Shown here: positions 7,997 to 15,620 of the stretch, one piece after another
How positions within the stretch are numbered: position 1 is the stretch's first letter
Layout of the letters: every line of letters starts with the position of its first letter
Source of the DNA: Christensenella hongkongensis
GTDB lineage: Bacteria; Bacillota; Clostridia; Christensenellales; Christensenellaceae
DNA length: 64,000 bases
Direction: 5' to 3'
Assembly (NCBI RefSeq): GCF_000981035.1
Contig: NZ_LAYJ01000133.1
Location: 62,094-126,093, forward strand
Notes under the pieces: model-generated
Databases searched by the model: none
What the model was told of the DNA's origin: nothing
What the model saw: only the letters and a program-made list of their open reading frames with translations
Translations under genes and position numbers: made by a program

Positions 7997-8923
7997 ATGA
8001 AGAAAAATATTGGAATCGACATCGGCGGGACAAAGGTACTGATGGGTGTGGTAGACGAGCAGGGAACCGTCCACGCGGAAAAAAAGATAGCGATGGAACC
8101 GGCAAAACCACCCAAAGAAATGATTGGTGAAATCGCCCGGGCGCTAAAAAAGATGCTTGAGGACGCTGGAATCAGGCTCGGGGAAATCGGCTTTATCGGC
8201 GCGGGAGTTCCGGGCACGACTAACACAAAAACAGGGATTGTGGAATACTGCCCCAATATCAGCTGGGTGGACGTACCCGCGGGAGAATATTTCAGGCAGG
8301 CGCTGGGGCGCGAGGTGCTTTTGTCACAGGATTCATGGCTGGCTGCCCTGGGGGAATCGCTGTTCGGAGCGGGAAAAAATTATGACAGCATTGCCTGCAT
8401 TACGCTTGGAACGGGTATTGGCTGCGGTCTCATCTATGACCGCAAGATTTTTGGCGGAGGACTTGGAACGGCGGGAGAGCTTGGACATACTGTTTTTGTG
8501 CCGGGCGGAAGGGACTGCCCGTGCGGACGGCAGGGGTGTCTGGAGCGCTACAGCTCCGGAACGGGAATCCTGCTTGAAGCAAAGGAGCGTTATCCGGATG
8601 CGTTTTCCGGTGTGAAGCGTACAGAAGATGTGTTTGAGCTTGCCTACGGGGGAAACGAACCGGCAAAGGAAGTGATAGCGGACTGCGTGGATAAGCTGGC
8701 ATTTGGTATCGCCGCACTTGTGAATCTCGTTGCGCCGCAGGCAGTCGTTATCAGCGGGGGATTGTGCGTTCACGAAGAGCTTGTGGTAGCGCCGCTCGAG
8801 CGCGAGGTATACCGGCAGGGATATGTGGCCTGGACGCGGAAAAAACAATTCAGGATACTGCCGGCAGAGCTTGGAAGCAGGGCACCGATGATCGGCGCAT
8901 CGGCATTATACCGCGGAATCTGA
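7997..8923 (+). CDS. ROK-family sugar kinase
   Basis: About 308 residues. The ATP phosphate-binding motif IGIDIGGTKV lies at the N-terminus, the ROK signature region GGGLGTAGELGH near residue 155, and the zinc-binding CPCGRQGCLE near residue 176. These belong to glucokinase/N-acetylmannosamine/allose-type ROK kinases. I start at ATG 7997, 14 bases after the discoidin-like gene; an in-frame upstream ATG would overlap that gene. It ends the first catabolic operon, so it is a candidate for phosphorylating the monosaccharide handled there. No HTH is present, so it is a kinase and not a ROK repressor. Confidence 0.88.
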   Translation: MKKNIGIDIGGTKVLMGVVDEQGTVHAEKKIAMEPAKPPKEMIGEIARALKKMLEDAGIRLGEIGFIGAGVPGTTNTKTGIVEYCPNISWVDVPAGEYFRQALGREVLLSQDSWLAALGESLFGAGKNYDSIACITLGTGIGCGLIYDRKIFGGGLGTAGELGHTVFVPGGRDCPCGRQGCLERYSSGTGILLEAKERYPDAFSGVKRTEDVFELAYGGNEPAKEVIADCVDKLAFGIAALVNLVAPQAVVISGGLCVHEELVVAPLEREVYRQGYVAWTRKKQFRILPAELGSRAPMIGASALYRGI

Positions 8924-9044
8924 AACCACTGGAGTTTGGGGGCGTCGGGTTTGAAAGAAACGAATACGGCAAAAAACGAGGATATTCTGGCAGGGTGTGG
9001 AGAAGTTTTCACCGCTTTTGCAGGATATCCTTTTTTTACAAAAA

Positions 9045-9132
9045 TGAAATAAGTTTGTTAGAATTTTCGCAAGCTGTGAAATAAATTTCATGGGGAAAAG
9101 AGAAATAAAATGTCGTTTTGAAATAAATTTCA
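9045..9132. promoter_or_regulatory. Phased palindromic operator sites upstream of the BMC promoter
   Basis: The perfect palindrome TGAAATAAATTTCA occurs twice (9077-9090 and 9119-9132, 42 bases apart, about four helical turns). A decayed copy, TGAAATAAGTTTGT, starts at 9045, 32 bases (three turns) before the first. All lie upstream of the -35 box at 9159. Such spacing suits a cooperative oligomer, and the SorC-family regulator encoded inside the BMC operon (16385-17374) is the obvious candidate. The link is inference. Confidence 0.6.
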
Positions 9133-9158
9133 TAATTTGAATTTTTGTGCAAAATCGG

Positions 9159-9187
9159 TTGACTTTCAACCTCCAATGACTTATTTT
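9159..9187 (+). promoter_or_regulatory. Probable main promoter of the BMC operon
   Basis: TTGACT (9159-9164) and TATTTT (9182-9187) are separated by 17 bases. The site lies in the 440-base gene-free stretch between the ROK kinase and pduL, just downstream of the paired palindromes. A second TTGACA at 9208-9213 has no convincing -10. The remainder of the stretch (8924-9040, 9240-9340) shows no gene that I can support. Confidence 0.5.
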
Positions 9188-9366
9188 GGTAGTAGACAAC
9201 AAAGGGTTTGACAGAAAAAATCAAGGAAGTAAACATTCAAACTCTTATGCAAAGATAACGATCCTGAAAAGCAAACAGATATGAAAAGAGGAGCGCCGGA
9301 AGATAGAATTGACGTGCAGGCTTGTTTCGTATTGCCTTTTTCAGGAAAAGGGGCGGGGGAAATCAC

Positions 9367-10005
9367 TTGAACCAGCAGGAATTGGGGCAAAAGATACGTG
9401 CAGAGGTACTGGAAGCGGTAAAGGAAAAAACGGGAAAACGCTATGTCCCGGCTGCCGCGTCAAACAGGCATGTGCATCTTTGCCAAAAAGATATCGATAC
9501 CCTTTTTGGGGAAGGCTACCAGCTTACGCCGGTAAAGCCGCTTTCCCAGCCAAACCAGTTTGCGGGCAAAGAGACGCTCACGCTTGTGGGCCCAAAGGGA
9601 AAAATTGAAAAAATACGTGTTTTGGGGCCGGCAAGGAAGGAAACACAGGTGGAAATCTCCATCACGGATTCCTTCAAGCTTGGCATAAAGCCGGAGATCC
9701 GCATGTCAGGAGACACCGCGGGAACGCCGGGAGGCACGCTCGTAAGCGAGCGCGCGAGCGTAGAGCTCGCGCAGGGCGTAATGGTGTCCGCAAGGCACCT
9801 GCATTTGTCCGGACAGCAGGCGGCTGCGTTTGGCCTTCGCGACGGGCAAACCGTTTCGCTGCGGTCTCAGGGGCAGCGTGCGGTTGTTTTTGAAAACGTA
9901 CTGGTACGCAGCGGCGACGCGCATGAAATGGAGGTTCACCTCGATGTGGACGAAGCAAATGCCGCAGGGCTGAAAAATGGAGACATTCTGGAAATTATAG
10001 AATGA
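9367..10005 (+). CDS. pduL: PduL-type phosphate propanoyltransferase/phosphotransacetylase
   Basis: BMC-associated phosphotransacylase that converts acyl-CoA plus phosphate to acyl-phosphate and recycles CoA inside the shell. Two PduL domains are visible, each with its zinc His motif: ASNRHVHL near residue 33 and VSARHLHL near residue 140. The C-terminus MEVHLDVDEANAAGLKNGD is typical. I choose TTG 9367, after GGGGCGGGGGA, because it yields an N-terminal amphipathic helix (QQELGQKIRAEVLEAV) of the encapsulation-peptide type; an ATG at 9322 would add 15 unconvincing residues. First gene of the BMC operon; its stop overlaps the next start (ATGA). Confidence 0.92.
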   Translation: MNQQELGQKIRAEVLEAVKEKTGKRYVPAAASNRHVHLCQKDIDTLFGEGYQLTPVKPLSQPNQFAGKETLTLVGPKGKIEKIRVLGPARKETQVEISITDSFKLGIKPEIRMSGDTAGTPGGTLVSERASVELAQGVMVSARHLHLSGQQAAAFGLRDGQTVSLRSQGQRAVVFENVLVRSGDAHEMEVHLDVDEANAAGLKNGDILEIIE

Positions 10006-10679
10006 GCAGAGAAGAGCTAAACGCACTGATCAATCGAATAACACAAGAGGTATTATACCGGTTAAAGGAATTGGAACCGGCTGACGAGAACGTATCGGGG
10101 ACGGTTGTGATTGTTTCCTCCTTTATCCCGTCCCCGAAAACAGCGCTTGAAACCATCCATACCCGTTATGGAAAGGACGCGCAGTTTATCACGTTCGGAA
10201 CGTCGTTCACACCCATTGGGAGCCGTGTACTGAACGCGGAAGAACAGGAGAAGGACAGCATCCTTGAAAGGGTTGCCGGCAGTGCGAATATAGTGCTGAT
10301 GACGCCGAAGGTGGGGCTGCTATCCAATATCGCGCTGGGCAATGACGACGGGTTTATCGAGCATCTTGTTATGAGGTCGCTGCTGTGGGGCAGGAAGGTC
10401 AGCGTGCTTCTGGATTTCAAGCCGCCGCGTTTCAAACGAAACACCTTCTTTGAAAAGATCGTTACGGTGATTGAAACGCTTGGCGATATGGGCGTGGAGG
10501 TGCTGAGCTATCAATGCGCAGTGGCAAAGGATGGCGAGCGCCTGACGCTGGTAACGGAAAACGAAGTGGTAGCGGCATACAAAACAAAGGAAAAGCAGGT
10601 GCTGTGCGCTGCTGATGCGATCATCACGCCATCGGCAAAGGACAAGGCAAAGGAACTGGGCGTAGACTTAAATTATTAG
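10002..10679 (+). CDS. BMC-associated flavoprotein-like protein
   Basis: A 225-residue protein. Residues 1-24 form an amphipathic helix (EELNALINRITQEVLYRLKE) followed by a short linker, the pattern of a BMC encapsulation peptide. The rest resembles the flavoprotein (phosphopantothenoylcysteine decarboxylase-like, PF02441-type) fold: a first strand TVVIVSSFIPS, a central NIVLMTPKVGLLSNIALG segment and LLWGRKVSVLLDF. Similar proteins occur in several BMC loci with no firm function. It is translationally coupled to pduL (4-base overlap). A redox role fits the PduS and PduT-like genes nearby. I rate the fold as probable and the function as unknown. Confidence 0.55.
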   Translation: MSREELNALINRITQEVLYRLKELEPADENVSGTVVIVSSFIPSPKTALETIHTRYGKDAQFITFGTSFTPIGSRVLNAEEQEKDSILERVAGSANIVLMTPKVGLLSNIALGNDDGFIEHLVMRSLLWGRKVSVLLDFKPPRFKRNTFFEKIVTVIETLGDMGVEVLSYQCAVAKDGERLTLVTENEVVAAYKTKEKQVLCAADAIITPSAKDKAKELGVDLNY

Positions 10680-10689
10680 GAGCTAAACA

Positions 10690-10995
10690 ATGCAGATTGC
10701 AAGAGTAAAAGGAACGGTGGTCAGCACCAATAAATCAGATAAGCTTACGGGGCTGAAGCTGCTGATCGTAAAACCGATCGATATTGAAACCTTTGAGGAA
10801 AAGGGCAGCCTGATGGTGGCAATTGACGCCGTAGGCGCAGGCGAAGGGGAAATCGTGATGTGCGTGGGCGGCAGCTCGTCGCGGCAGACGGCGATTACTG
10901 ACGGCAAGCCGGTAGACCAGTCCATCGTGGCGATCATCGATTCTGTGGATGTGGACGGTAAAAGGGTGTTTGAGAAGTTTGCAGCCTTTGAATGA
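10690..10995 (+). CDS. BMC-P shell vertex protein (EutN/CcmL family), first copy
   Basis: A 101-residue pentamer-forming shell protein that caps the vertices of the microcompartment. The opening MQIARVKGTVVSTNKSDKL, the central AIDAVGAGEGEIVMCVGGSS and the late SIVAIIDSVDV are the EutN/CcmL pattern. It lies 10 bases after the flavoprotein-like gene. Two further, non-identical BMC-P proteins are encoded at 14738 and 15319, so the shell has three vertex types. This copy is longer in the middle (FEEKGSLMV) than the second. Confidence 0.93.
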   Translation: MQIARVKGTVVSTNKSDKLTGLKLLIVKPIDIETFEEKGSLMVAIDAVGAGEGEIVMCVGGSSSRQTAITDGKPVDQSIVAIIDSVDVDGKRVFEKFAAFE

Positions 10996-11129
10996 AGGAT
11001 CGGGACAGCAATGCAGGCTGCATGCTGCGTCAGCAAAAGAATTTCAACAAATATTTTGTCTCATTCTTTTGTAACTACGCTATAACGAAAAAAATAAACA
11101 GTTTGAACAAAGAAACCGAGGGATGAAAA

Positions 11130-12533
11130 ATGGGGCTCAGTGAACAGCAAATCAAACAAATCGTAGAAGAAACAGTAAGGAATATCGGCACGGGAACAGC
11201 CGGGGCCGCCTGCAGCGGAAGCTGGATGTGCGACGATGCGAACGATGCTGTGGAAAACGCAAAACGCGCGCAAAAGCAGCTTATGACCATGACGCTCGAG
11301 CAGCGTGGAAGGCTTGTTTCGGCAATGCGCGAGGCGGCGCTTGCAAATTCTGTAAAGCTTGCGGAAATGGCGCATGAAGAAACCGGGTACGGCAGCGTAG
11401 AGCATAAAATTATGAAAAACGAGCTTGCGGCGAAAAAAACGCCGGGCATCGAAGACCTGCACACGCAGGCGTTCAGCGGAGACGACGGGCTTACAATCGT
11501 GGAACAGGCGCCGTTTGGGGTAATCGGCTCCATCACGCCCTCCACCAATCCGACCTCAACGGTCATCAATAATTCAATCAGCATGGTAGCGGCGGGAAAC
11601 GCCGTTGTATATAACCCGCATCCGGCGGCAAAACGGGCATCGCAGGAAGCGATGCGGATTCTGAACGAGGCGATCGTATCGGCTGGCGGCCCTGCGACGC
11701 TCATTACGACGGTGAAGGAGCCTACCCTCGAAAGCGGGCAGGTGATCATGAACCACAGGGATATCAAAATGCTTTCGATCACAGGCGGCGAGGCTGTTGT
11801 GGCAGTGGCGATGAAGACCGGTAAAAAGGTCGTTGCCGCAGGCCCGGGGAATCCTCCGGTCATCGTGGACGATACGGCGGTGATTCCCAAGGCGGCTAAG
11901 GATATCGTAGACGGCGCGAGCTTTGACAATAACGTGCTGTGCGTCGCCGAAAAAGAGGTGTTCGCGTTTGATAACATCACGGACCAGCTGATGAGCGAAA
12001 TGGAGAAAAACGGCGCATACCGCGTAAGCGGCGAGGACATTAACAAGATTGTGAACACAGTGCTTGTTTTGAAGGACGGGCATTATGTAATCAACCGGAA
12101 ATTTGTAGGAAGGGACGCAACCTACATCATGCAGGAGTCCGGCGTATCCTATACCGGCAATCCGCGGCTCGTGATTGCCGAGGTGAGCGCAAACCATCCG
12201 TTTGTCACGGTGGAGATGCTGATGCCGGTGCTGGGCGTGGTACGGGTAAGGAATATTGACGAGGCTGTGGACGAGGCGTTCCGTGCGGAGCGCGGATGCC
12301 AGCATTCGGCGCTCATCCATTCAACCAATATCCGCAATATGTCCAAGGCCGCATCAACAATGAATACGACAATCTTTGTAAAAAATGCGCCCTCCTATTC
12401 GGGACTTGGATTCGGCGGAGAGGGTTATGCGACGCTTACGATTGCGACGCCGACGGGCGAAGGGCTGACAAGCGCAAAGACCTTTACCCGCGCAAGAAGA
12501 TGTGTGTTAAAAGGCGATCTGCGGATCATTTGA
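11130..12533 (+). CDS. CoA-acylating aldehyde dehydrogenase of the BMC (PduP/EutE type)
   Basis: Oxidises the volatile aldehyde made in the shell to acyl-CoA with NAD+. 467 residues, family length. The catalytic Cys271 is in FDNNVLCVAEKEV, and the nucleotide-binding GPGNPPVIVD segment lies near residue 238. Residues 3-19 (SEQQIKQIVEETVRNI) form an amphipathic helix like PduP encapsulation peptides, followed by a Gly/Ala-rich linker. The 134-base gap upstream is the longest inside the operon and may hold an internal promoter, though no clear one was found. With PduL it gives acetyl-P from acetaldehyde, matching DeoC-type aldolases as aldehyde source. Confidence 0.93.
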   Translation: MGLSEQQIKQIVEETVRNIGTGTAGAACSGSWMCDDANDAVENAKRAQKQLMTMTLEQRGRLVSAMREAALANSVKLAEMAHEETGYGSVEHKIMKNELAAKKTPGIEDLHTQAFSGDDGLTIVEQAPFGVIGSITPSTNPTSTVINNSISMVAAGNAVVYNPHPAAKRASQEAMRILNEAIVSAGGPATLITTVKEPTLESGQVIMNHRDIKMLSITGGEAVVAVAMKTGKKVVAAGPGNPPVIVDDTAVIPKAAKDIVDGASFDNNVLCVAEKEVFAFDNITDQLMSEMEKNGAYRVSGEDINKIVNTVLVLKDGHYVINRKFVGRDATYIMQESGVSYTGNPRLVIAEVSANHPFVTVEMLMPVLGVVRVRNIDEAVDEAFRAERGCQHSALIHSTNIRNMSKAASTMNTTIFVKNAPSYSGLGFGGEGYATLTIATPTGEGLTSAKTFTRARRCVLKGDLRII

Positions 12534-12545
12534 GGATAACAGGAA

Positions 12546-13862
12546 ATGGATATTGCAGGTAAAATCCGCGAAGCCGGCATCGTAGGTGCGGGTGGGGCGG
12601 GATTTCCGACTCATGTAAAAGTAAATTGTAAGGCGGAATATGTGATCGCAAACGGCGCGGAGTGCGAGCCGCTTTTGCGGGTAGACCAGCAGGTGATGCA
12701 GTATTATGCGGACGGCGTGGTCGAAGGGTTGCTTGCCGTCATGGAGCAGACCGGCGCAAAGAAGGGCGTGATCGCTCTCAAGGATCACTATAAGGATGCA
12801 ATCGCGGCGCTTGAAAAAGCGATACAGGGCGCGGACGACGTGGAGCTGCACATCATGAACAGCTATTATCCCGCAGGAGACGAACAGCAGATCGTCTACG
12901 AAGTGACGGGGCGCGTGGTTCCGACCGGCGGATTGCCGCTGGATGTGGGAGCTGTGGTGTGCAATGTGAGCACATTGACAGAGATCGCGCGGGCGCTGGA
13001 AGGCAAAACCGTCACAGATAAGTTTGTAACCGTGGGCGGAGCGGTAAAAAATCCGCGCACGCTGAAGGTTCCAATCGGTATTTCAGGACTGGAGCTGATT
13101 GAAGCGGCAGGCGGCACGACAGATGACTGCGTATACGTTATTGGCGGGCCGTGTATGGGCAGGATGAGCGATACAGCGGATGTTCCGGTCACAAAGACGA
13201 CCGGCGGGCTGCTCGCAATTCCCAAAAACCATCCGCTGGTACAGAAAAAGGACGACTGCATGAATGTGCAGGTGATACAGGCAGTTTGCTGCCAGTGCTC
13301 CATGTGCACGCAGATGTGTCCGAGGAATGCGTTGGGGCTCAACGTAGCGCCGCATAAGGCGATGCGTGCGGTGGCCAACGGGGTAGACCTCATCGGGAAC
13401 AGCATGAATGGAATCTTTTCCTGCTGCGACTGCGGGATATGCACCTATTACGCGTGCAACTTCGGCCTGAAGCCCTCCAAAATAATGCAGCGCTTCAAGG
13501 CGCAGCTGATGAATGCGGGGGTAAAACCCAAAAAAGAAGTATTCACCACGGTTGATACGTGCTTTGATACCAAAAAGCTTCCGGTGTCGCGCATTATATC
13601 GCGGCTGGGCATCGAGGAGTTCGACGTGCCGGCGCCGATGCAGCAATCGAGGCTTAGGACGGATGTGGTGAGGATTCCGCTCAAAATGCACGTAGGCGCG
13701 CCGGCAGTTCCGGTGGTAAGCGAAGGGCAGCAGGTAAAGCGGGGAATGATGATCGCGGACATCAGGGAAAAGGCCCTGGGGGCAAAAATACATGCGAGCA
13801 TCACAGGAACGGTTACGAAGGTCACGGACGACTGGATCGAGATAAGGGGAACCAAAGCATGA
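12546..13862 (+). CDS. pduS: PduS-like RnfC-domain iron-sulfur flavoprotein
   Basis: 438-residue protein of the PduS/RnfC family. Gly-rich nucleotide-binding motif VGAGGAGFPTHV near residue 13; SLBB-like region near residues 165-200; two [4Fe-4S] binding groups, CCQCSMCTQMCP (Cys 248-258) and CCDCGICTYYAC (Cys 293-304); and a C-terminal lipoyl/biotin-like hammerhead (VSEGQQVKRGMMIADI). Known PduS is an NADH-oxidising flavo-iron-sulfur protein that binds the PduT shell protein. No cobalamin-dependent enzyme is encoded nearby, so here it more likely handles electrons for NAD+ recycling than cobalamin reduction. Its stop overlaps the start of the BMC-T gene by four bases, which supports a direct partnership. 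Confidence 0.9.
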   Translation: MDIAGKIREAGIVGAGGAGFPTHVKVNCKAEYVIANGAECEPLLRVDQQVMQYYADGVVEGLLAVMEQTGAKKGVIALKDHYKDAIAALEKAIQGADDVELHIMNSYYPAGDEQQIVYEVTGRVVPTGGLPLDVGAVVCNVSTLTEIARALEGKTVTDKFVTVGGAVKNPRTLKVPIGISGLELIEAAGGTTDDCVYVIGGPCMGRMSDTADVPVTKTTGGLLAIPKNHPLVQKKDDCMNVQVIQAVCCQCSMCTQMCPRNALGLNVAPHKAMRAVANGVDLIGNSMNGIFSCCDCGICTYYACNFGLKPSKIMQRFKAQLMNAGVKPKKEVFTTVDTCFDTKKLPVSRIISRLGIEEFDVPAPMQQSRLRTDVVRIPLKMHVGAPAVPVVSEGQQVKRGMMIADIREKALGAKIHASITGTVTKVTDDWIEIRGTKA

Positions 13863-14404
13863 ACTCACTGGGAATGGTAGAAATCGTAAGCGTACCGGCA
13901 GGAATCGAGGCCGGGGATACCATGCTCAAAGCGGCTTCCGTAGAGCTGGTAACGGCACAGCCGGTCTGTGCGGGAAAATATATTGTGATCGTGACGGGAG
14001 ACGTTGCGGCGGTGAAGGCAAGCGTGAAGGCGGGCGCAAAGTCCGCAGGGGCAATGCTTATCGACAGCGTCATCATCTCCGGCATACACGAGCAGGTACC
14101 GCGGGCAATCAACGCCTGCAGCGAAATCGGCAAAGTAAGCGCGGTGGGTGTGATGGAAACATTTTCATTGTGCGCGGCGGTCATCACGGCAGACGCGGCG
14201 GTGAAGGCAGCGGACATCGACCTCATCGAAATAAGGCTTGGGCGCGGGCTTGGCGGGAAATCGTTTATTACGATGACAGGCGAAGTGGCGGCGGTGAAAG
14301 CCGCTGTAGACGCGGCGAAAGCCATTAAACAGGCTCAGGGACTGATGTCGGGGAGCGTAGTAATACCCTCGCCGCATCCTGATATAATCAAATCGCTAAT
14401 ATAA
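13859..14404 (+). CDS. pduT: BMC-T shell protein, PduT-like with a pore Cys
   Basis: 181 residues with two tandem BMC domains (about 1-90 and 95-181), which form pseudohexameric trimers. Each half shows the BMC pattern (LGMVEIVSVPAGIEAGD; VGVMETFSLCAAVITAD). Cys37, in AQPVCAGKYIVIVTGD, corresponds to the pore Cys of PduT that ligates a [4Fe-4S] cluster at the three-fold axis. Together with the overlapping pduS-like gene this suggests an electron path across the shell. Translation is coupled to PduS (overlap at 13859-13862). Confidence 0.9.
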   Translation: MNSLGMVEIVSVPAGIEAGDTMLKAASVELVTAQPVCAGKYIVIVTGDVAAVKASVKAGAKSAGAMLIDSVIISGIHEQVPRAINACSEIGKVSAVGVMETFSLCAAVITADAAVKAADIDLIEIRLGRGLGGKSFITMTGEVAAVKAAVDAAKAIKQAQGLMSGSVVIPSPHPDIIKSLI

Positions 14405-14425
14405 AATCTGGGAGGATAAATAGCA

Positions 14426-14728
14426 ATGTCAAAAGAAGCACTCGGAATGGTAGAAACAAAAGGACTCATCGGTGCAATCGAGGCGGCTGACGCAATGGTA
14501 AAGGCTGCAAACGTAACGCTCATCGGGAAACAGCAGATCGGATCGGGACTCGTAACGGTTATGGTTCGCGGCGACGTAGGAGCGGTGAAGGCATCCGTAG
14601 ACGCGGGGGCTGCAGCTGCAAAGCGCGTAGGCGACCTCTATGGAGTACATGTCATTCCAAGCCCGCACGGCGATGTGGAATCGATCCTGCCTACAGTTGC
14701 AAAAACAACGGTTACACCGGGAAAGTAA
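14426..14728 (+). CDS. BMC-H hexameric shell protein, first copy
   Basis: 100-residue single-domain BMC shell protein of the PduA/EutM type. It opens [21 protein letters not shown] and carries the pore-loop segment [21 protein letters not shown] and the late [17 protein letters not shown] short extension, [11 protein letters not shown], follows the domain and is absent from the second BMC-H at 15033. It builds the facets through which the substrate passes. GGGAGGAT precedes the start by eight bases. Confidence 0.95.
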   Translation: MSKEALGMVETKGLIGAIEAADAMVKAANVTLIGKQQIGSGLVTVMVRGDVGAVKASVDAGAAAAKRVGDLYGVHVIPSPHGDVESILPTVAKTTVTPGK

Positions 14729-14737
14729 GCAGAACGA

Positions 14738-15004
14738 ATGTATACGGGCGAAGTGGTTGGCTGCGTCGTAGCGACGGTCAAGGAAGAAAATCTGAATAAT
14801 ATCCCGCTTTTGGTCGTAAGGCTCATAGAGAACGGGAAAAAGACGAAGATGATCGTGGCGGCGGATGCAACCAGGCAGGCCGGCCGGGGAGACTTTGTAT
14901 ATCTGATCGGATCCAAGGAGGCCGCGCGTATGTTCCGCAAGCAATATACGCCTGCGGACGCGGCAATCGTGGGATTCATTGATCAATATAGGGAACAACT
15001 ATAA
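14738..15004 (+). CDS. BMC-P shell vertex protein, second copy (short)
   Basis: 88-residue EutN/CcmL-family vertex protein. It opens [19 protein letters not shown], then [20 protein letters not shown], and ends [15 protein letters not shown]. It is the shortest of the three BMC-P proteins here and has a basic middle part (ENGKKTKM). It lies 9 bases after the first BMC-H and is followed closely by the second BMC-H, giving the H-P-H-P alternation. Confidence 0.92.
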   Translation: MYTGEVVGCVVATVKEENLNNIPLLVVRLIENGKKTKMIVAADATRQAGRGDFVYLIGSKEAARMFRKQYTPADAAIVGFIDQYREQL

Positions 15005-15032
15005 ATCACTAAAAAATGCGAGGTTAAACAAA

Positions 15033-15308
15033 ATGGAAAAACAGGCTTTAGGAATGGTAGAAACAAAGGGATTGATCGGCTCTATCGAAGCGGCTGACGC
15101 AATGGTAAAAGCGGCTGACGTAATGCTGATCGGCAAGGAGCAGATCGGATCCGGACTCGTTACGGTCATGGTTCGCGGCGACGTTGGCGCAGTGAAGGCT
15201 GCTGTGGATGCAGGCGCTGCGGCTGCAAAGCGCGTGGGCGACCTGTATGGCGTACACGTAATTCCGAGCCCGCATAACGACGTGGAAATGATCCTGCCGA
15301 AAAAATAA
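15033..15308 (+). CDS. BMC-H hexameric shell protein, second copy
   Basis: 91-residue BMC-H protein about 85-90% identical to the copy at 14426 through the domain, indicating a duplication, but lacking that copy's C-terminal extension. It opens [24 protein letters not shown] start at ATG 15033 because GCGAGG lies just upstream and the BMC domain begins there; an earlier in-frame ATG would overlap the preceding gene. Having one extended and one short form is common in BMC shells. Confidence 0.95.
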   Translation: MEKQALGMVETKGLIGSIEAADAMVKAADVMLIGKEQIGSGLVTVMVRGDVGAVKAAVDAGAAAAKRVGDLYGVHVIPSPHNDVEMILPKK

Positions 15309-15318
15309 GGGGACCCGC

Positions 15319-15606
15319 ATGAGAATTGCAAGGGTTGTAGGGAATGTTGTTTCCACCATCAAGGATGAGTCGTATTACGGCTACAAATTGATGATTATCG
15401 AATATCTGGATGAAAACGGGGAGCCGGACGGCAACCGCCTGATTGCGTTTGACGCGGGGCAGGCGGGCGTTGGGGACACCGTTCTGGTTAATGTTGACGG
15501 CGGGGCTGCAAATATGCTGCTCGACAAAGACATTATCGCGGATGTTACGATATGCGGGGTTCTGGACAGCTTCACCTACGACGGCAAGACGACAAGGCTC
15601 AACTGA
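15319..15606 (+). CDS. BMC-P shell vertex protein, third copy
   Basis: 95-residue EutN/CcmL-family vertex protein opening MRIARVVGNVVSTIKDESYYG, with AFDAGQAGVGDTVLVNVDGG in the middle and ICGVLDSFTYDG at the end. It is closer in length and pattern to the first copy (10690) than to the second. It lies 10 bases after the second BMC-H and 14 before the divergent DeoC-like gene, closing the shell-gene block. Confidence 0.93.
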   Translation: MRIARVVGNVVSTIKDESYYGYKLMIIEYLDENGEPDGNRLIAFDAGQAGVGDTVLVNVDGGAANMLLDKDIIADVTICGVLDSFTYDGKTTRLN

Positions 15607-15620
15607 TAAGGGTAAAGGGC

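Noticed and set aside
9322-9366. ATG 9322 as the pduL start
   Set aside because: It adds 15 residues with no PduL similarity and no ribosome-binding site; TTG 9367 follows a strong purine tract and gives the expected targeting helix.
12546-13862. RnfC subunit of an Rnf ion pump
   Set aside because: No rnfA, B, D, E or G neighbours; overlap with a PduT-like BMC-T gene makes PduS the better call.
14426-15308. Direct repeat of about 250 bases
   Set aside because: Explained by the two paralogous BMC-H genes.
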